A stretch of 64,000 nucleotides of DNA, from NCBI RefSeq assembly GCF_010093535.1, contig NW_022985165.1, positions 473,689-537,688 of the forward strand, given 5' to 3'. This document shows, piece by piece, positions 34,100-46,480 of the stretch (position 1 is its first letter; each line of letters opens with the position of its first letter). The stretch is from Lindgomyces ingoldianus (Eukaryota > Ascomycota > Dothideomycetes > Pleosporales > Lindgomycetaceae). A program made the translations under genes and the position numbers. The notes beneath the pieces are model-generated. The model had not been told where the DNA came from and did not search any database. It saw only the letters and a list, made by a program, of their open reading frames with translations.

Positions 34100-34543
34100 T
34101 TGTAAAGCTTCCTAGTTCATATTGTATGGCTTGAAGGATGTATGATTAACTGAGCTAGCAAACAAACCAGCCCTGAAGCAACAGATAAAAGAGCCCGGGA
34201 GTCTGTAGCCTTTATGACTGTAGAACTCCTCGGCTTTGGGCTCCATTTGAAGTCCTTAGAAAAAGACAAGCTCCATCATTTAGACCGGGTCATCGGGAGT
34301 TCGAGCATCCCAGGCCACAAGAGGAGTTAATTGGGTGACGATTCGAATCCCTTATCACCGTTAGCCATTCGTGCCCATGCTGTTGGTTGCGTATCCAAAG
34401 AGAAGTTTGGTCTAAACCGCAGGTTTGTGCGGAGTCACCAGGACGTATGAGGTAGGTCGGAGACTGTGGTGTCATATGGATTGTTCCTAACTTGACCCGC
34501 TATTTTAGTAAGATGACAGAGTGCAGTAAAACAGCATCGGTAA
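34100..34543. other. intergenic, no supported gene
   Basis: Former upstream region of the dead carboxypeptidase. Nothing else recognised. Confidence 0.45.
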
Positions 34544-36188
34544 ATGAATCAATTCGCCAGTTTGCTTTGCTGTGGCAAGGAAGAGCGACTTGCAGATGGC
34601 CAAACAAGAAGTTCAAACCCATCTCCAATGAGGAAGCACCATCAACTCGTCGATATAGGCACCGCTTATAGCATCCTACTCCACGCAGTCACGATCTTAG
34701 AGTTCACAACACCACGTGGTGCTAGCATCATACTTTTCCAAGATTTCTTGTCCTACAATATTTCATCCGTTGCTTTTCACCCTATGCTTCACACTCCGAT
34801 GTACCTCGAATCCCATTCTTAGTCATTTCACCTAAGACTAGTAATTTTCCTTCTCTTATTTCTCGCTCACCTCCCCTCATTTGGTAACAGCCACAGTGTC
34901 AGTGACCCCATTCTCATTGTGCCCACCCTGTGGCCTAGGCCTTCAAGTACCATCCCCAGCCCAGACTCAAGAACAGAAATACGCCCCATCAAATCCAGCC
35001 GTCCGGCCCAACTATATCCAGCCATCCAACCTGGCGCCTAGATCGGTCCCTGTGACCGAGCCAAATTACCCTCGGAGATACCCCAAGAATTTTCCAAACA
35101 GAGCCAACCCTCGCATTGCGCCTCCCCGAACGTACAGAGACTACTCTACTGGAGCTCGAACTACCAGCGGCCGACCTGGACGCAAGCAGCCGTACACCTG
35201 GTCCAGTCGATCCACAACTCGAAGTCGAGAGACTCATCCGTTCTACCCCAAGACTCAAGTTCGACGAGAACGCGAACAACTAAAGAAGGCACGAAGGGAA
35301 GCAAAGGAACGCAAGCGACAATATGATCGAGACGCTCAAAGATATGAAGCACGGAAGGAAGGATTCATACGGGGAGCTAAATTTAGAGCGCACGGCTTCA
35401 CAGATTCTACATCACATGGAGGACAAGGACAGCGAGGATTCCCTGGAGAGCACTCGCTCAAGAGTTCTTGGTCAGTAGGCTCTATTCCCGTTTCATAAAG
35501 ACTGAATATAGGAGTGATGGCTGCTGATTGGAATAGCAAACGCAAAAGCAATCTACGGTTCAACTCGTCATCTCGACGTGATAAGCTACGCTCCTACTTC
35601 GTCCCGAAAAATTGGCGCCGCAATCGTTGAGCATAATCCCACCGGCAGATCGTACATCCACTGTTCATCCGCTAAGGAGGACACTCGCCTTGCAGCTACT
35701 GAGCATTTACTTGTAATCACTGAGGATATCCTCCAAAGATTGATGGACAAGGAAGGGATCTCCAGCAGTGGATGGCTACCAGCGACGGCCCAAGCCCAAC
35801 ATGCAGCAGCATGTGCCAGTGTAAATGGGAGTATCACTGGGAGCATAGTCCCGAGCATTTCGGGGAGCGTGCCGGCTAGTCGAAGAAGCAGCGTACAACC
35901 GCAAGAGTGAGTTGATCGCTCACAGAGAAAGCAGTGAGAGGGAAAACTGACACGGAAGCCGATAGACATATCCATGGGAGTCCCCAGCCCCACCATAACA
36001 ACATGGTTGATATTTTCCCAAAGCCGAATCTTATCCGCAACAACAGCGACATGATGTACCCGTCACAGCCTCTACACATTGTACCGAGAGCAAATAGCGA
36101 CATCATTGCAGCGCCAAAGCCTATGCCCGTTGGACGATTTCATGCAGGACAGGGAAGAGTGAAATGGAACCTGGGATCAGAGTCATAG
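34544..36188 (+). CDS. hypothetical multi-exon basic protein (model uncertain)
   Basis: Three coding blocks can be read. Block one (open to 35498) is strongly basic: RNYxR-like stretches PNYPRRYPKNFPNRANPR, then a Lys/Arg helix EREQLKKARREAKERKRQYD. Block two (about 35537-35906) gives AIVEHNPTGRSYIHCSSAKE and a Gly/Ser-rich tail. Block three (35966-36188) gives SPQPHHNNMVDIFPKPN and ends GQGRVKWNLGSES. The join between blocks two and three (GTGAGT at 35907, branch AACTGAC, AG at 35965) keeps the frame well. The join between one and two is unclear. Block one has no ATG of its own; a likely first exon begins at the ATG at 34544 (NQFASLLCCGKEERL, with a possible palmitoylated Cys pair). No domain is known to me. 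Confidence 0.42.
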
Positions 36189-36437
36189 AGAGGTTAAAAG
36201 ATAGAAAAGTGAAGTTGAGACGGAGAGAAGCTTAGAGGAGGGTAGGGTGTAACACTGGTAGCTGGGTCGTAATTCGTTTGAACAAATGATATCATTTCAA
36301 GTCATACTACAAGTCTGCCTGTGACCCGTCCTTTGTGAGATGCCTAATGACGCCAGAAGAATTTCTTAGCACTGATTTGTGCTTCCATCCATGCAAAGCT
36401 ACGATGAAACCAAGAGACACAGTGGACTACATTACAC

Positions 36438-37393
36438 TCAAGTAGATTTCTTAGCGAACTCGACTCGCAAGATAAGGTGACCGAAGCCGTCTAGATAGCG
36501 CGTCAGTGAGTTCCGAGTACCTGCAAAACAAGGTCAACTTACACCCATCCATCTTTTCACAAGCTTTAGCGGCATCAGACCGGTCGGCGTAGCTGACGAA
36601 AGCGAAACCCTTTGCCCTTTGGGTTTCCCTGTCCTTGGCCAGGAAGACCCTTGTGACGTGACCGAAGCGGGAGAACATGTCGCGGAGGTCTTGTTCTTCG
36701 GCGAACTCGGAGACGTTGGTGACTCGAAGCGTGGCTAAATCGTCCCTCTCGTACTTGCCACCCATCTTCTCACCTGCGCCTGCGCGACCTCGGAGGTGAG
36801 GAGGCACATAGCTAGAGCCTCCGCCTCCAAGCGCTCCTGCGGCTTCTGGAGTATCGTCAAGGGGGCCGGCAGTGGAGCCCTCTCCTTCCGGCGCCATCGT
36901 GTCCCTGAACGGACATTTGGTTGTCCAGTGGTCTCCGCTGCAGATTCGGCACTTGATCTTCGCGTCCTTCAGGTTGTTCTTCTTCTTCTCGGTCTCGCTC
37001 TTGTCCTCGGCGCTCGCCTTCCAGTTCGCCACCGGCCTGAAGGCAATATTCTCGGCGACGCTGGTGGTATCTGTCTGCGGTCCGGCAGGTTTGCCCTTCT
37101 CGGCGCCAAATTTGGCCCAGTGCTTGCGCTCCGCGACTCGTGGGTTGACGATTTGCTTGATGGTGGTCTTCTTGATGCGGCGCGTAGTTTTGACTTTCTT
37201 GCCATCGTCACGGATCGAGTAGGTGGTGATAGTCTCGGTTCCATCTTTGTTCTTTGTAATTTGCTGCTGCGGGAGCTGGAGCGAGTCTTCATCCTCCTCC
37301 TCGGCCCAGTCGGTTCGGCTAGAAATGCTATATTAATGCCAGCCTCAAGATAAAAAAAAAAGAAAAGAGCACCCACCCTGCTACTCGCGACAT
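36438..37393 (-). CDS. tif35: Translation initiation factor eIF3 subunit G
   Basis: Cytosolic component of the eIF3 complex that helps scanning and 40S recruitment. Exons 37393-37377, 37318-36543 and 36490-36438 give 281 residues. The start MSRVAG joins [12 protein letters not shown] by a 58-nt intron with a run of ten T before its branch region. The N-terminal eIF3g domain includes [20 protein letters not shown] and [16 protein letters not shown] zinc knuckle follows: [15 protein letters not shown] (CCHC). The C-terminal RRM has [19 protein letters not shown] (RNP2) and KGFAFVSY (RNP1), ending [16 protein letters not shown] once the last intron is removed. Everything is of normal length and order. 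Confidence 0.96.
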
Positions 37394-38103
37394 GCTTGTT
37401 AGGTGCAGAAGCTGTGAGGTGGATGTTGTGGTTGTGTTTCTGTGCGGATGCGGATTTTAGTAGAGGGTGGAGTCAAAAGTTCGGCTAGTGGCGTCGTGGG
37501 GCAGCATTTTGGCGAAGCGTGCCATTGACGATAAGCCGAAAGCACTCTAGCTCCTCGTGAACAGACTTCCTCCCAGTTGGCCCTTCACCTTTTCGACGAG
37601 CGTGTTGTTCCGAGTAACTAGATCCGTCTATGTCTTTCTAGCATACCTTCTTGCCGATATCGTCATGTCTGAGGGTCTATCTCTTCTCCCATTGTCTCCG
37701 CCGACATCTCCTTCGGACTTGATCGTGAAAGCCGAGTGTTCCATCACGGAGCCGCACCCTTTCGAATCGGAGGGAGAAATCTACTATACACAGCGCCTCT
37801 ATTTTCATCGGAGTGGCTTCCCATTCTTGTCACTGTGTATGATGCTCCTTGCTAGCGAGAGTCTCTTCTCAAGCCAGGCAAGCGCGAAATTCGTCCGTCG
37901 TTTGCGCTGATGCTTGGTCCGCTTATCTCTCTTGATGGTGGTATTTCCATCGAAGACACTGTAGCAATAAACTATAGGAACGTATAAGTACCGTGTGTTG
38001 CATGCTAACTTTCAGCCATTACAGGTTAGCAGCCAATAGCCCTTCTCATTCCGTTCAGCATTGTATTGAGTCACGTGCTTCGAACTTGACGAACCCCAAC
38101 ATC
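37394..38103. other. promoter region between eIF3g and NmrA-like gene
   Basis: An open frame at 37557-37910 contains a Met at about 37665 followed by SEGLSLLPLSPPTSPSDL; it lacks any domain and may be a chance frame or a leader exon. Not called as a gene. Confidence 0.4.
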
Positions 38104-39061
38104 ATGTCCAAGACTTTATTGGTTACGGGGTCTACTGGCAAACAAGGTGGCGCTGTTGTGAGGGCATTGCAAGGCTCCGACTTCGAGATCTTGGCCTTGA
38201 CTCGGAACGTGTCGTCGTCCTCTGCTCAAAAATTGACCCATCTATCTTCGAACATTAAATTGTTGCAAGGGGATTTGGGAAATGCGACTGCCATCTTTGA
38301 AAAGGCAAAGGAGATTTCTAACAATCCTATTTGGGGTGTTTTTAGTATACAGGTCTGTGTTCACGCTGGTCAAATCACGCATATGCTGAGCTAAAGTTTC
38401 TTAGGCCAACGTTATGGGAACTGGAGGGGAGATTGAAGAAAAGCAAGGAAAGGACTTGGTCGATGCATCTATAGCAGCAGATGTCAAATTCTTTGTCTAC
38501 ACCTCCGTCGACCGTGGAGGTTCCAAATCAGATGCCATTCCCACTCCTGTCCCGCACTGGGCATGCAAGCAGCGCATCGAAACGCACCTAAAAGAGAATG
38601 CCTCCAGAAATGGTATGGAATTTACCATTCTCCGTCCCACGGCATTCATGGAGATTCTTTCAAATGATTTCAACGGGAAACTAATGGCGACCATGTGGAG
38701 GACTGTCTTGAAAGAAAAGCCTCTACAGATGGTAGCCACTAAGGACATAGGGTGGTTTGCCGCCCAGGCCTTCAAATATCCGGACCAGTCCTCTGGGAAG
38801 TCGCTATCCTTGGCAGGTACAGAGGTGACCTTCCAGCAAGCGAACGAGATTTTTAGACAGAAATTTGGACGAGATCTACCGAGCACGTTCGGGATTGTAT
38901 CCCACGTTTTGCTTCGTATGGCCAAGGAATTGTCCCTCATGCTCACATGGATGAAAGAGGAGGGAACTGCCGCGGATGTTGAGGGGTGCAGGAGGCTTCA
39001 CCCGGAAATGCTGGACCTAGGGGCTTGGTTAGAGACTGAGAGTGCCTTCAAATCTTGCTAA
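38104..39061 (+). CDS. NmrA-like NAD(P)-binding protein
   Basis: Exons 38104-38352 and 38405-39061 give 301 residues with a Rossmann fold of the atypical short-chain dehydrogenase group. The dinucleotide loop reads VTGSTGKQGGAVV (GxxGxxG). Later marks are LTRNVSSSSAQKL, QGDLGNATAIFEKAKE, FFVYTSVDRGG, HWACKQRIETHLKEN and TILRPTAFME. NmrA-like proteins usually lack the YxxxK catalytic pair and act as redox sensors or regulators; here the corresponding place shows no clear YxxxK, so a regulatory rather than catalytic role is likely. It ends ETESAFKSC. Partner unknown. Confidence 0.88.
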
Positions 39062-39602
39062 GAATCGTGTAGGCTATTCTCTCAAGTGTATGGCTTTCTC
39101 TAGTCCTTCGATAACGCTCCTCGCTCCTTTTTTCACTTTTACAACGATGCAAATTTAGTTGTTGATGCTATGTATTTCTAGCCCCTGCTCCAGTGATGCA
39201 CAGCTCGTTTGGGATGGGGTGGGGGCTGAACTGCCTTCAAATCGGCATGCGAAGAGCTTCAGCAGAGCCGGCGAGAAAACAAAACCAAGGAGTATGAAAT
39301 AGTGAATGCATTTTGGATATTGCAAACATTTAGTTTAGTATGTCAAGAAGTGTAAAGAGCAGAGGGGTTTGAGGCTGAGAGCGACCGCCCGTGCGCCAAA
39401 GTTTTGCACCGCCACAAGTTTGGCAGGGATTAGAGCAACCGTGATGCGGGTGTTGGCTTACTTTCACGAAAGAAGCACCCGCTCAACAGTCTTCAGCAAC
39501 ATTTTACCCCCTAACCATCAAATTCTTTCCTGACCTCCGCAGCAAGCATGAATCCTAACCGATAACGATCCCCACGAAATACAGCCACCAACCACCGCCG
39601 CA
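39062..39602. other. intergenic, no supported gene
   Basis: 3' flank of the NmrA-like gene and promoter of the palmitoyltransferase gene. Nothing else recognised. Confidence 0.5.
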
Positions 39603-42006
39603 ATGAACTCCGCGCCGCCCCCATCCGCATCCGCATCCGCATCCGCCCAGCCAGAGTCCAATGGACATGCTGTTGGTGAGCAGCATGTCGAGCTCGAGGA
39701 TATGGCCGACAAGAAGCCCGCACTGCCGATAGAAGAAGACATAATGCAGCTGTCGCGATTGGGAGAATTAGCAGCAATACAGAAGCTGTTCGAGAGTGGC
39801 AAGCACGATGCGACGTATGCGGATGAGCAGGGCATAACGCCACTCCATGTATGTCTATATTCTAGAGGCACTTATCAATGTGGTTTCCACTGACGTCATG
39901 TCTCCCTAATGTAGTGGGCGGCAATCAATAATCACTATGCTCTATGCCACTTCCTCATCCAGAGCGGCGCAAAGGTGAACGCAAAAGGAGGCGATGCAGT
40001 TGCAACTCCTGTTCTATGGGCCGCAAAGCGATGTCACTATTACATTGTCAACCTGCTTCTCGAACATGGCGCCGATCCTCTCCTCACAGACGACCAAGGC
40101 TTCAACCTCTTACATTCTGCTACACTTGACGGCAACGTTTACCAACTCGTTCTACTGCTACACCAGGACATCCCAGTAGACATCCCAGATGCGCAGGCAC
40201 ATACGGCGTTAATGTGGGCGGCATATAAAGGCTATCCATCCTGTGTAGATTTATTTCTTCGCTGGGGAGCCAATGTCTATGCTACAGACGACCAGGGATT
40301 TACCGCTTTACATTGGGCACTTGTAAAGGGGTCTCAGGGCTCAATACAGAAACTAATTGAGTACGGGGCAGACCGATTCGCAAAGAACAACGACGGAAAG
40401 ACACCTGCGACGACAGCAGAGGAAATGAACACCACCGGGCAATGGCAAAGAGCACTTTCAGAAGCTGGATACAACAAGGATGGAACGCCGAAAGATTTCC
40501 CAATACCCGGCATAAAAGACACGCGATGGTTCATATCACGATTCATATTTTTCTGGCCGTTTCTTCTCATCCTTCTCAGCATATTCATTCTTAGCTACTA
40601 TCCAATATATATTGCGGTTCCTATTGCGCTAGTACTTGCATATGGACTTCAATGGATTGCGCAAAAACTCCTGCGGTGGGCTCCTTCAAATATGAAGAGC
40701 ATGCATCATACTGTAAGTCTACCGCAAACTAGTCTCGTTGATTGCTAACAGCTTTGCAGCCTTTTCTAGCAGGCATATTCGCGGGCACGTTGTTTTGGGT
40801 CGGCGTCAGGTGGCTCACGACCGTACTACCTTGTGAGTTGTTTCTTCCGGTCCAGATTGGCTCAAGCTAACCTAGTTCAGGGACGTTACGCACGAATTTC
40901 TTCCTCAATGTATTCTTCGGAACACTTTATGGACTTACAGCCTACTTCTATTTCTTTACTATGGCAGCCGATCCGGGCTTCGTCCCCAAGTCAGCCAGCC
41001 GAAGCGCCTCAAAGGCGGTAATTGATGAACTTATGGAGGTGCGACAATTTGACGAAAATCACTTTTGTGTAAATTGTATGGTACGGAAACCGCTTCGAAG
41101 TAAGCACTGCAAGAGATGCGAGCGTTGTGTTGCAAAGTCGGATCAGTAAGTCGCCATAGCGGATTTCTCTGGATTGTTGCTGAATATGCATAGCCATTGT
41201 CCTTGGGTGAATAATTGCGTCGCGAATAACAATCACCGTCATTTTGTCTTTTACGTACTTTGTATGGAGCTTGGAGTACTAGTATGGGTTCGATTGGCAC
41301 TTGCCTGTAAGATTCCTCTGAACAGCCTCGTAATCGAAGCTAACATGATTCAGATCTTGAGAACCTGGAATTCCCTAAAGAGGTCGAATGCAACATTCTT
41401 GACGGCGACTTATGCAAAATCTTGAACAAAGATTCGTTCACCATCGTACTTTCGATCTGGACGGCATTGCAACTGTGCTGGGTTACAATGCTCCTCGCGG
41501 TTCAACTCCTGCAGATCGCGAGAAACCTGACGACGTACGAAAGCATGCGCGGCCATCTTAACAGCCACACTCCTGCTGAAGCGCTTACCTCTTTTGTCAC
41601 GACTGGAGACACATCACAAGATATGGCAGGAGGGTCAGCACCAACCACTGGATTCGGGTCAGGTCAAGATACGGGGAATCGGCATCCACTGCGGCAACCA
41701 AAGCACTCAGTTTGGGATCAGTGGAAGCGTCTGCTCGGTCTTGACACGTTCGTCGTTGCAGCATTGCAAGGCTCTCAGGCTAACCAAACAAGGAATCGTG
41801 GAAATCCTTTCTCACGAGGCATCATCACAAACTGCAAGGACTTCTGGTGCGATGGGGCGCCTGTTTTCCAGAAGAAAGAGAGTGGATATGCAAGACTAGG
41901 AGGCGAGAGAGTGGATTACACCAGGATGTACGAAGCTCCCAAGATGCGCTACCAAAGATCAGGTGGACGATATGAAGCTGTGGCAGTGGAGGAAGAGGGT
42001 GATTGA
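39603..42006 (+). CDS. akr1: Ankyrin-repeat DHHC palmitoyltransferase (Akr1 type)
   Basis: Golgi/endosomal enzyme that S-palmitoylates cytosolic-face proteins. Exons 39603-39848, 39915-40712, 40760-40832, 40881-41145, 41194-41306 and 41354-42006 give 715 residues. The first 50 are disordered, including a SASASASA run coded by a (ATCCGC)4 repeat. Six or so ankyrin repeats follow (e.g. [61 protein letters not shown]). Two membrane segments lead to the cysteine-rich domain [20 protein letters not shown] and the active site [19 protein letters not shown], which appears only when the fourth intron is removed. Two more membrane segments and a cytosolic tail ([18 protein letters not shown]) follow. 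Yeast Akr1 has DHYC; here it is the standard DHHC. Confidence 0.95.
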
Positions 42007-42391
42007 GAAGGGGGCAGCATTGGATGGTCGTATTAGTTTAAGTTGGACACGCTTTTTCTGACACCGGGCCAAATATTCCCAGCCCCAAGGCACGATTTTG
42101 TCATAAGTGACGGCATTTCCACCGGCCGCAATCATGGTAATGGCAAAGGCTGAGGCGTTTGCGGCGTCTCCGTCGACCACGTGCTTTCTAGCCCGGTTTG
42201 TCTTCGGGGCAATTCCGATGACCGAGGAACGTCCCCGCTAACAGCTGGGCGCAAAGTCGATGGCGGATCTGGCCGCACCACCCAGTCACTGCACACATTC
42301 CTTTACGCGTCTAGAGCCATGATATAGCTTCTTACATTCCTAGATTCTGCATGTATTATTACGATAGGTTTCACTTCGCCCATCGACCGCC
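42007..42391. other. intergenic, no supported gene
   Basis: 3' flank of the palmitoyltransferase gene and promoter of the Afg1-type gene. Confidence 0.5.
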
Positions 42392-44247
42392 ATGATATCA
42401 TCCGGGGCTCTCACGGGACTCCGGTGTCTCTCCCGAACCACGACATGGCGGCGAGCGATCTGCACCGAATGTCTGAAGAGTCTGCGGATGCAGAAGCGCT
42501 CGTGGAGCCATGTTCTAGCCGCCGGACCAGGACTGTCGCGCGTCACCGTCACTGTGTGGCCGGCGGTCGGAGGATCTAGAGGGCTGGCGCAGGAGGTCCA
42601 GCAGAGTAGGTTTGACCGCATGTCGAGAGAGTGACATCCAAGCATGTGCGCTGATAGAATGACTAGAGTTGACACAGAAGCCCGGGCCATTGGCAGAGTA
42701 CGATGCGCGTGTCGAGTCGGGGAGGTTGAGGGATGATGAGCACCAGCGAGGAATCATCCAGAACCTCGAGGACCTCCATGAGATGCTGTCTCACTACACA
42801 CAACCGCCCATCCAGCAACCGACAATTGACTCCCTCCAATCTCCCAGAAATTCCCTTTTCTCCTTATTCTCCTCGAAACCGAAGCGCGTCGCCCTCCCCC
42901 CAATACCACCGTCTCTCCCCAAGGGCCTGTATATGTACGGCGACGTGGGCTCAGGCAAGACCATGCTGATGGATCTTTTCTACGACACCCTGCCACCAAA
43001 CATCAGGAGGAAGACAAGAATACATTTCCATGCCTTCATGCAGAGTGTGCACAAGGATCTGCACAAGATGAAGATTGCGCATGGAAACGACATCGATGCG
43101 ATTCCGTTTGTCGCGGCGGGCATTGCCGAGAGGAGCTCAGTGCTGTGCTTTGATGAATTCCAGTGTACGGACGTGGCCGATGCCATGATTTTGAGACGGT
43201 ACGCTAGACTAGCCAAGCCATGAGGGGCTGGGAACATCGGGTACTAATTGCTTGTAGTCTCATCGAGAGCTTGATGACACATGGAACCGTTATAGTGACC
43301 ACGTCGAATCGACACCCCGATGATCTTTACAAGAACGGCATCCAGCGGGAGTCGTTTATTCCCGCCATAAATCTCCTAAAATCTCGACTCCGAGTGCTAA
43401 ATTTGGACTCTCAGACCGACTACCGTAGAATACCCCGTCCACCATCTGGGGTTTACCATCATCCGCTTGACGCCGCCGCGAAGACGCATGCAGAACGATG
43501 GTTCCGTTTCCTGGGCGATCTGGAGAAGGATCCACCCCACAGAGCCACCCACTCTGTCTGGGGACGAGACATCGAGGTGCCGAAAGCGTCGGGCAAGTGC
43601 GCGTGGTTTACGTTCGACGAGATCATTGGACGGGCGACGGGCGCTGCCGACTATCTTGAGCTAATGCGGAATTACGAGGCTTTTATCATCACAGGTGTGC
43701 CTGGAATGAGCTATAGAACGAGAGATCTAGCGAGGAGATTTATCACATTCATTGATGCTATCTACGAAAGCAGGGTAAGCGCGTCACTTAAGTCATAGTG
43801 TTCTTTGTGGTTCGATTCACGACCGCGTTTCAACTATAAATTAACATCACGCGATCCCATCTAACCAGCCCCTCACAGGCAAAACTAGTAATGACTACCG
43901 CTGTACCACTTACTTCCCTCTTCCTCTCCGAAACCGAACTCTCGGAAGCCATGCAGGCTGGCCAATCCAAAGGCGACATTCCCTCCATCGACGAAAACCA
44001 GGACATTTCAGACGTCATGCGACATCTTATGGATGATCTAGGCATGAATATGAGTATGTTGAAAAATAGTAACCTATTCACAGGCGACGAGGAAAGATTT
44101 GCTTTTGCGAGGGCTCTCTCTAGGTTGAGTGAGATGGGGAGTCAGGATTGGGTTGAGAGAGGCATGGGCCTGGAGGAGAAAGGAGGCGAGAAGGAGATGA
44201 AGGGTTGGAAGAGGGTTCGATCGAGGTGGAGGGAAGATTCATTGTAG
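42392..44247 (+). CDS. afg1: Mitochondrial AFG1/LACE1-family ATPase
   Basis: Inner-membrane-associated ATPase that helps remove or assemble mitochondrially encoded respiratory subunits. Exons 42392-42605, 42667-43198, 43258-43774 and 43879-44247 give 543 residues. The start (ALTGLRCLSRTTTWRRAI) is basic and hydroxylated, as expected for a mitochondrial presequence. After GPLAEYDARVESGRLRDDEH comes the P-loop GLYMYGDVGSGKTMLMDLFY, then IHFHAFMQSVHKDLH and Walker B VLCFDEFQCTDVADAMIL. The sensor region THGTVIVTTSNRHPDDLYK-NGIQRESFIP and WFTFDEIIGRATGAADYLEL follow, all typical. The last intron is 104 nt, longer than the others. The C-terminal 120 residues with a Glu/Lys-rich end are the usual variable tail. 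Confidence 0.94.
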
Positions 44248-46480
44248 GCCAGTTATGAGTTGAGTGGTTACTTGGGTTGATAAGAGCGCATGGTTGGTTC
44301 GAATGGTTGCATTTGCATAGAGCGTAATTAGGTGTTTGATACCGATGTATGTGAGTTTTCATCTTAGAAAAGACGGTGCGTCTAGAGCAACAAAGGTGTT
44401 TTCACCCTCAGGCGCCGCACGCGTTTTTAATCCATTCAGAATGCAACCGTTTCAATCAAAGCGGGTGGACAAGCCTTGAGGTCGGCGAGCAAACGCTCCT
44501 GCATCGTTTGGTGGGGAGATTGAAAAAGCCCTCTCTTTCCCTAGTACCTGAGAAGTGTTTACGTCTTGCTTGGCCTCCGCCTTTAGCCTTTTCAGCATCA
44601 TTCTAGACCTCTCTTAACCCCACTTGTGGTTTGAAGGTACATCTCTGGCGGTTAATTGCCCCCTTTCGGTTCTCCTTTTTGGTAGCGTTTAAGAAAATTG
44701 TTACTGTTATTATGAGGAAGAATGCTTCTACTCTTTCTCAAGATCCGCGAGAACATTTAAACGACAGGCAATGTTTTATCAGGACCCCTGAACAAGTGAG
44801 GCCCAAGACTCCTACCATAGTCGGTTCTTATTTAAGGAAACAAAAATTGCACAAGAAGATGGCTGATAAAGCTTGATAGGTGCCTGCTAACGCGGTATGG
44901 TTTCGTTGAGGTCCTTCTCCTGAAGGGCGTTTACACTGTGGCTTGTTATAAGCCTCGCGTTATCAGGCTTGGTTACTTCGATTCTAGCCCTGGGAAATCG
45001 GGAGGTCGGACCTTCTAGTCGGGTGCGTATTCCTTGAACACCAGACTCTTCTAAGTACACCGATCTTTTCTGAACATGCCCAATAATTTGGTGGAGTGGA
45101 TGAATTGGTAGGGTGAAACTTCTGAAAAAAAATCCAAAAGCTTCCCCATGAGCCAGTATGGGGTCTCAGAGGCGCGAAATATTGGCTGAATTGCTCAACA
45201 TACAGTGCTCATATGAAGAGAAGACTGTGAATAGAGTCCGATGAAACCTAGGCCATTAATGAAATCTCGTCATTTCGAAAGGGGTCGAGAAGCTTACACA
45301 AGGGAAGATCGAAAGTGCTGGAATTTGGCGGTCATGAGAATAGTGTTGGATTTTCCGTGCTAGAGGAAGAATCTGGAGGGTATACTGCATTCTGATTCCA
45401 AACTCTGAAGTACTCATGCCGATCCACGTTGGCAATACTAGGGTTATCTTAGACAGGTCGTGGAGGAGAAGGACCAATGCCTAGAGTCAAATTCTGTTTC
45501 AATAAATATTCACAGGGATCTTGATGAACAATAATGTCCGCTAACGACCATTGGGCATGAAGGGAAATAGAAGCATAAGAGAATATGTGCTCATGTACCT
45601 GCCAAATCTGCTTCCCCAGCACCTTTCCCAATCATTAAGATCCACCTGATCTATTCTATCTAGAAATGGTGGTATGTATGAAAGAATCCAGGAGTTAGAA
45701 CGTCCATAATAAATGCGGTTGAATAGGTCCTGTGAAGTTGCAAAGCAATGCCAGTTGAAACTTCAGATGTGGGCATGGCTTCCCCTGCAGCTCCTGACAT
45801 TTTGAAGGCGGACAAAATGCAGAAATCGATGAGATCATGGGCGTTACCGATTTCGAGGAACTGAAGGTGTAAACTAAGTTCAAAAATAGAGGGTTCAACC
45901 AATGGTGGAATTGAAATGAGAAGACCAATAAGAAAAGCAAAGTGAAACAAAAACGAGTAAAACGTATCTCACCGTGAACCATTGCCTATCCGTCAGTCTT
46001 GAACACATCACCCATATATAGACTGCGAAGTTCCCGCGACATACAGTCTCTCATGGACAATGAAACGGACCTCAGCAGTTTTAACGGCAGTTTGATTTGC
46101 AACACAGCTCCCCCATAATCCCAGAACATGCAGAAAAGGAAGAATTTCGAATTTCGCCGGCCTAAGTGGGGTACCTCTGGTTCATAGAATCACGTGAAAG
46201 GCGGTTCTCCGGAGGGTTAGCGACCGAGCCTCGAGGACGTTTTACCGGACCTCTATTTCTCCACCTATCAAAAAGAGCACAAATAGCAGCTTCAAAGAAC
46301 GTCTCAGACATATAAGAATCTGCTTTCCGTATCGTTGTGTGAGCTACGTAAACTATCCTTAAGTATAAAACTAGCTTTGATACCTACCTAAGAGCCTCCC
46401 TTGTCTTGAGACGCGACAACATCCTTCTAAATTGGTCAGGCTTCACAGTCCCCGTATTTCGATCATTGGCTCTAACCGCA
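44248..46480. other. 2.2 kb region with no supported gene
   Basis: Includes minus-strand frames at 45982-45660 with hydrophobic stretches in two competing frames (FAFLIGLLISIPPLVEPS; FTRFCFTLLFLLVFSFQF) and at 45631-45256. The pattern is what a frameshifted membrane-protein relic would give, but I cannot name a family. Plus-strand frames around 44376-44876 show nothing recognisable. Confidence 0.4.

Noticed and set aside
34330..34360. GATTCGAATCC stretch resembling a tRNA B box
   Set aside because: No A box or foldable cloverleaf could be built around it; no tRNA was found anywhere in the window.
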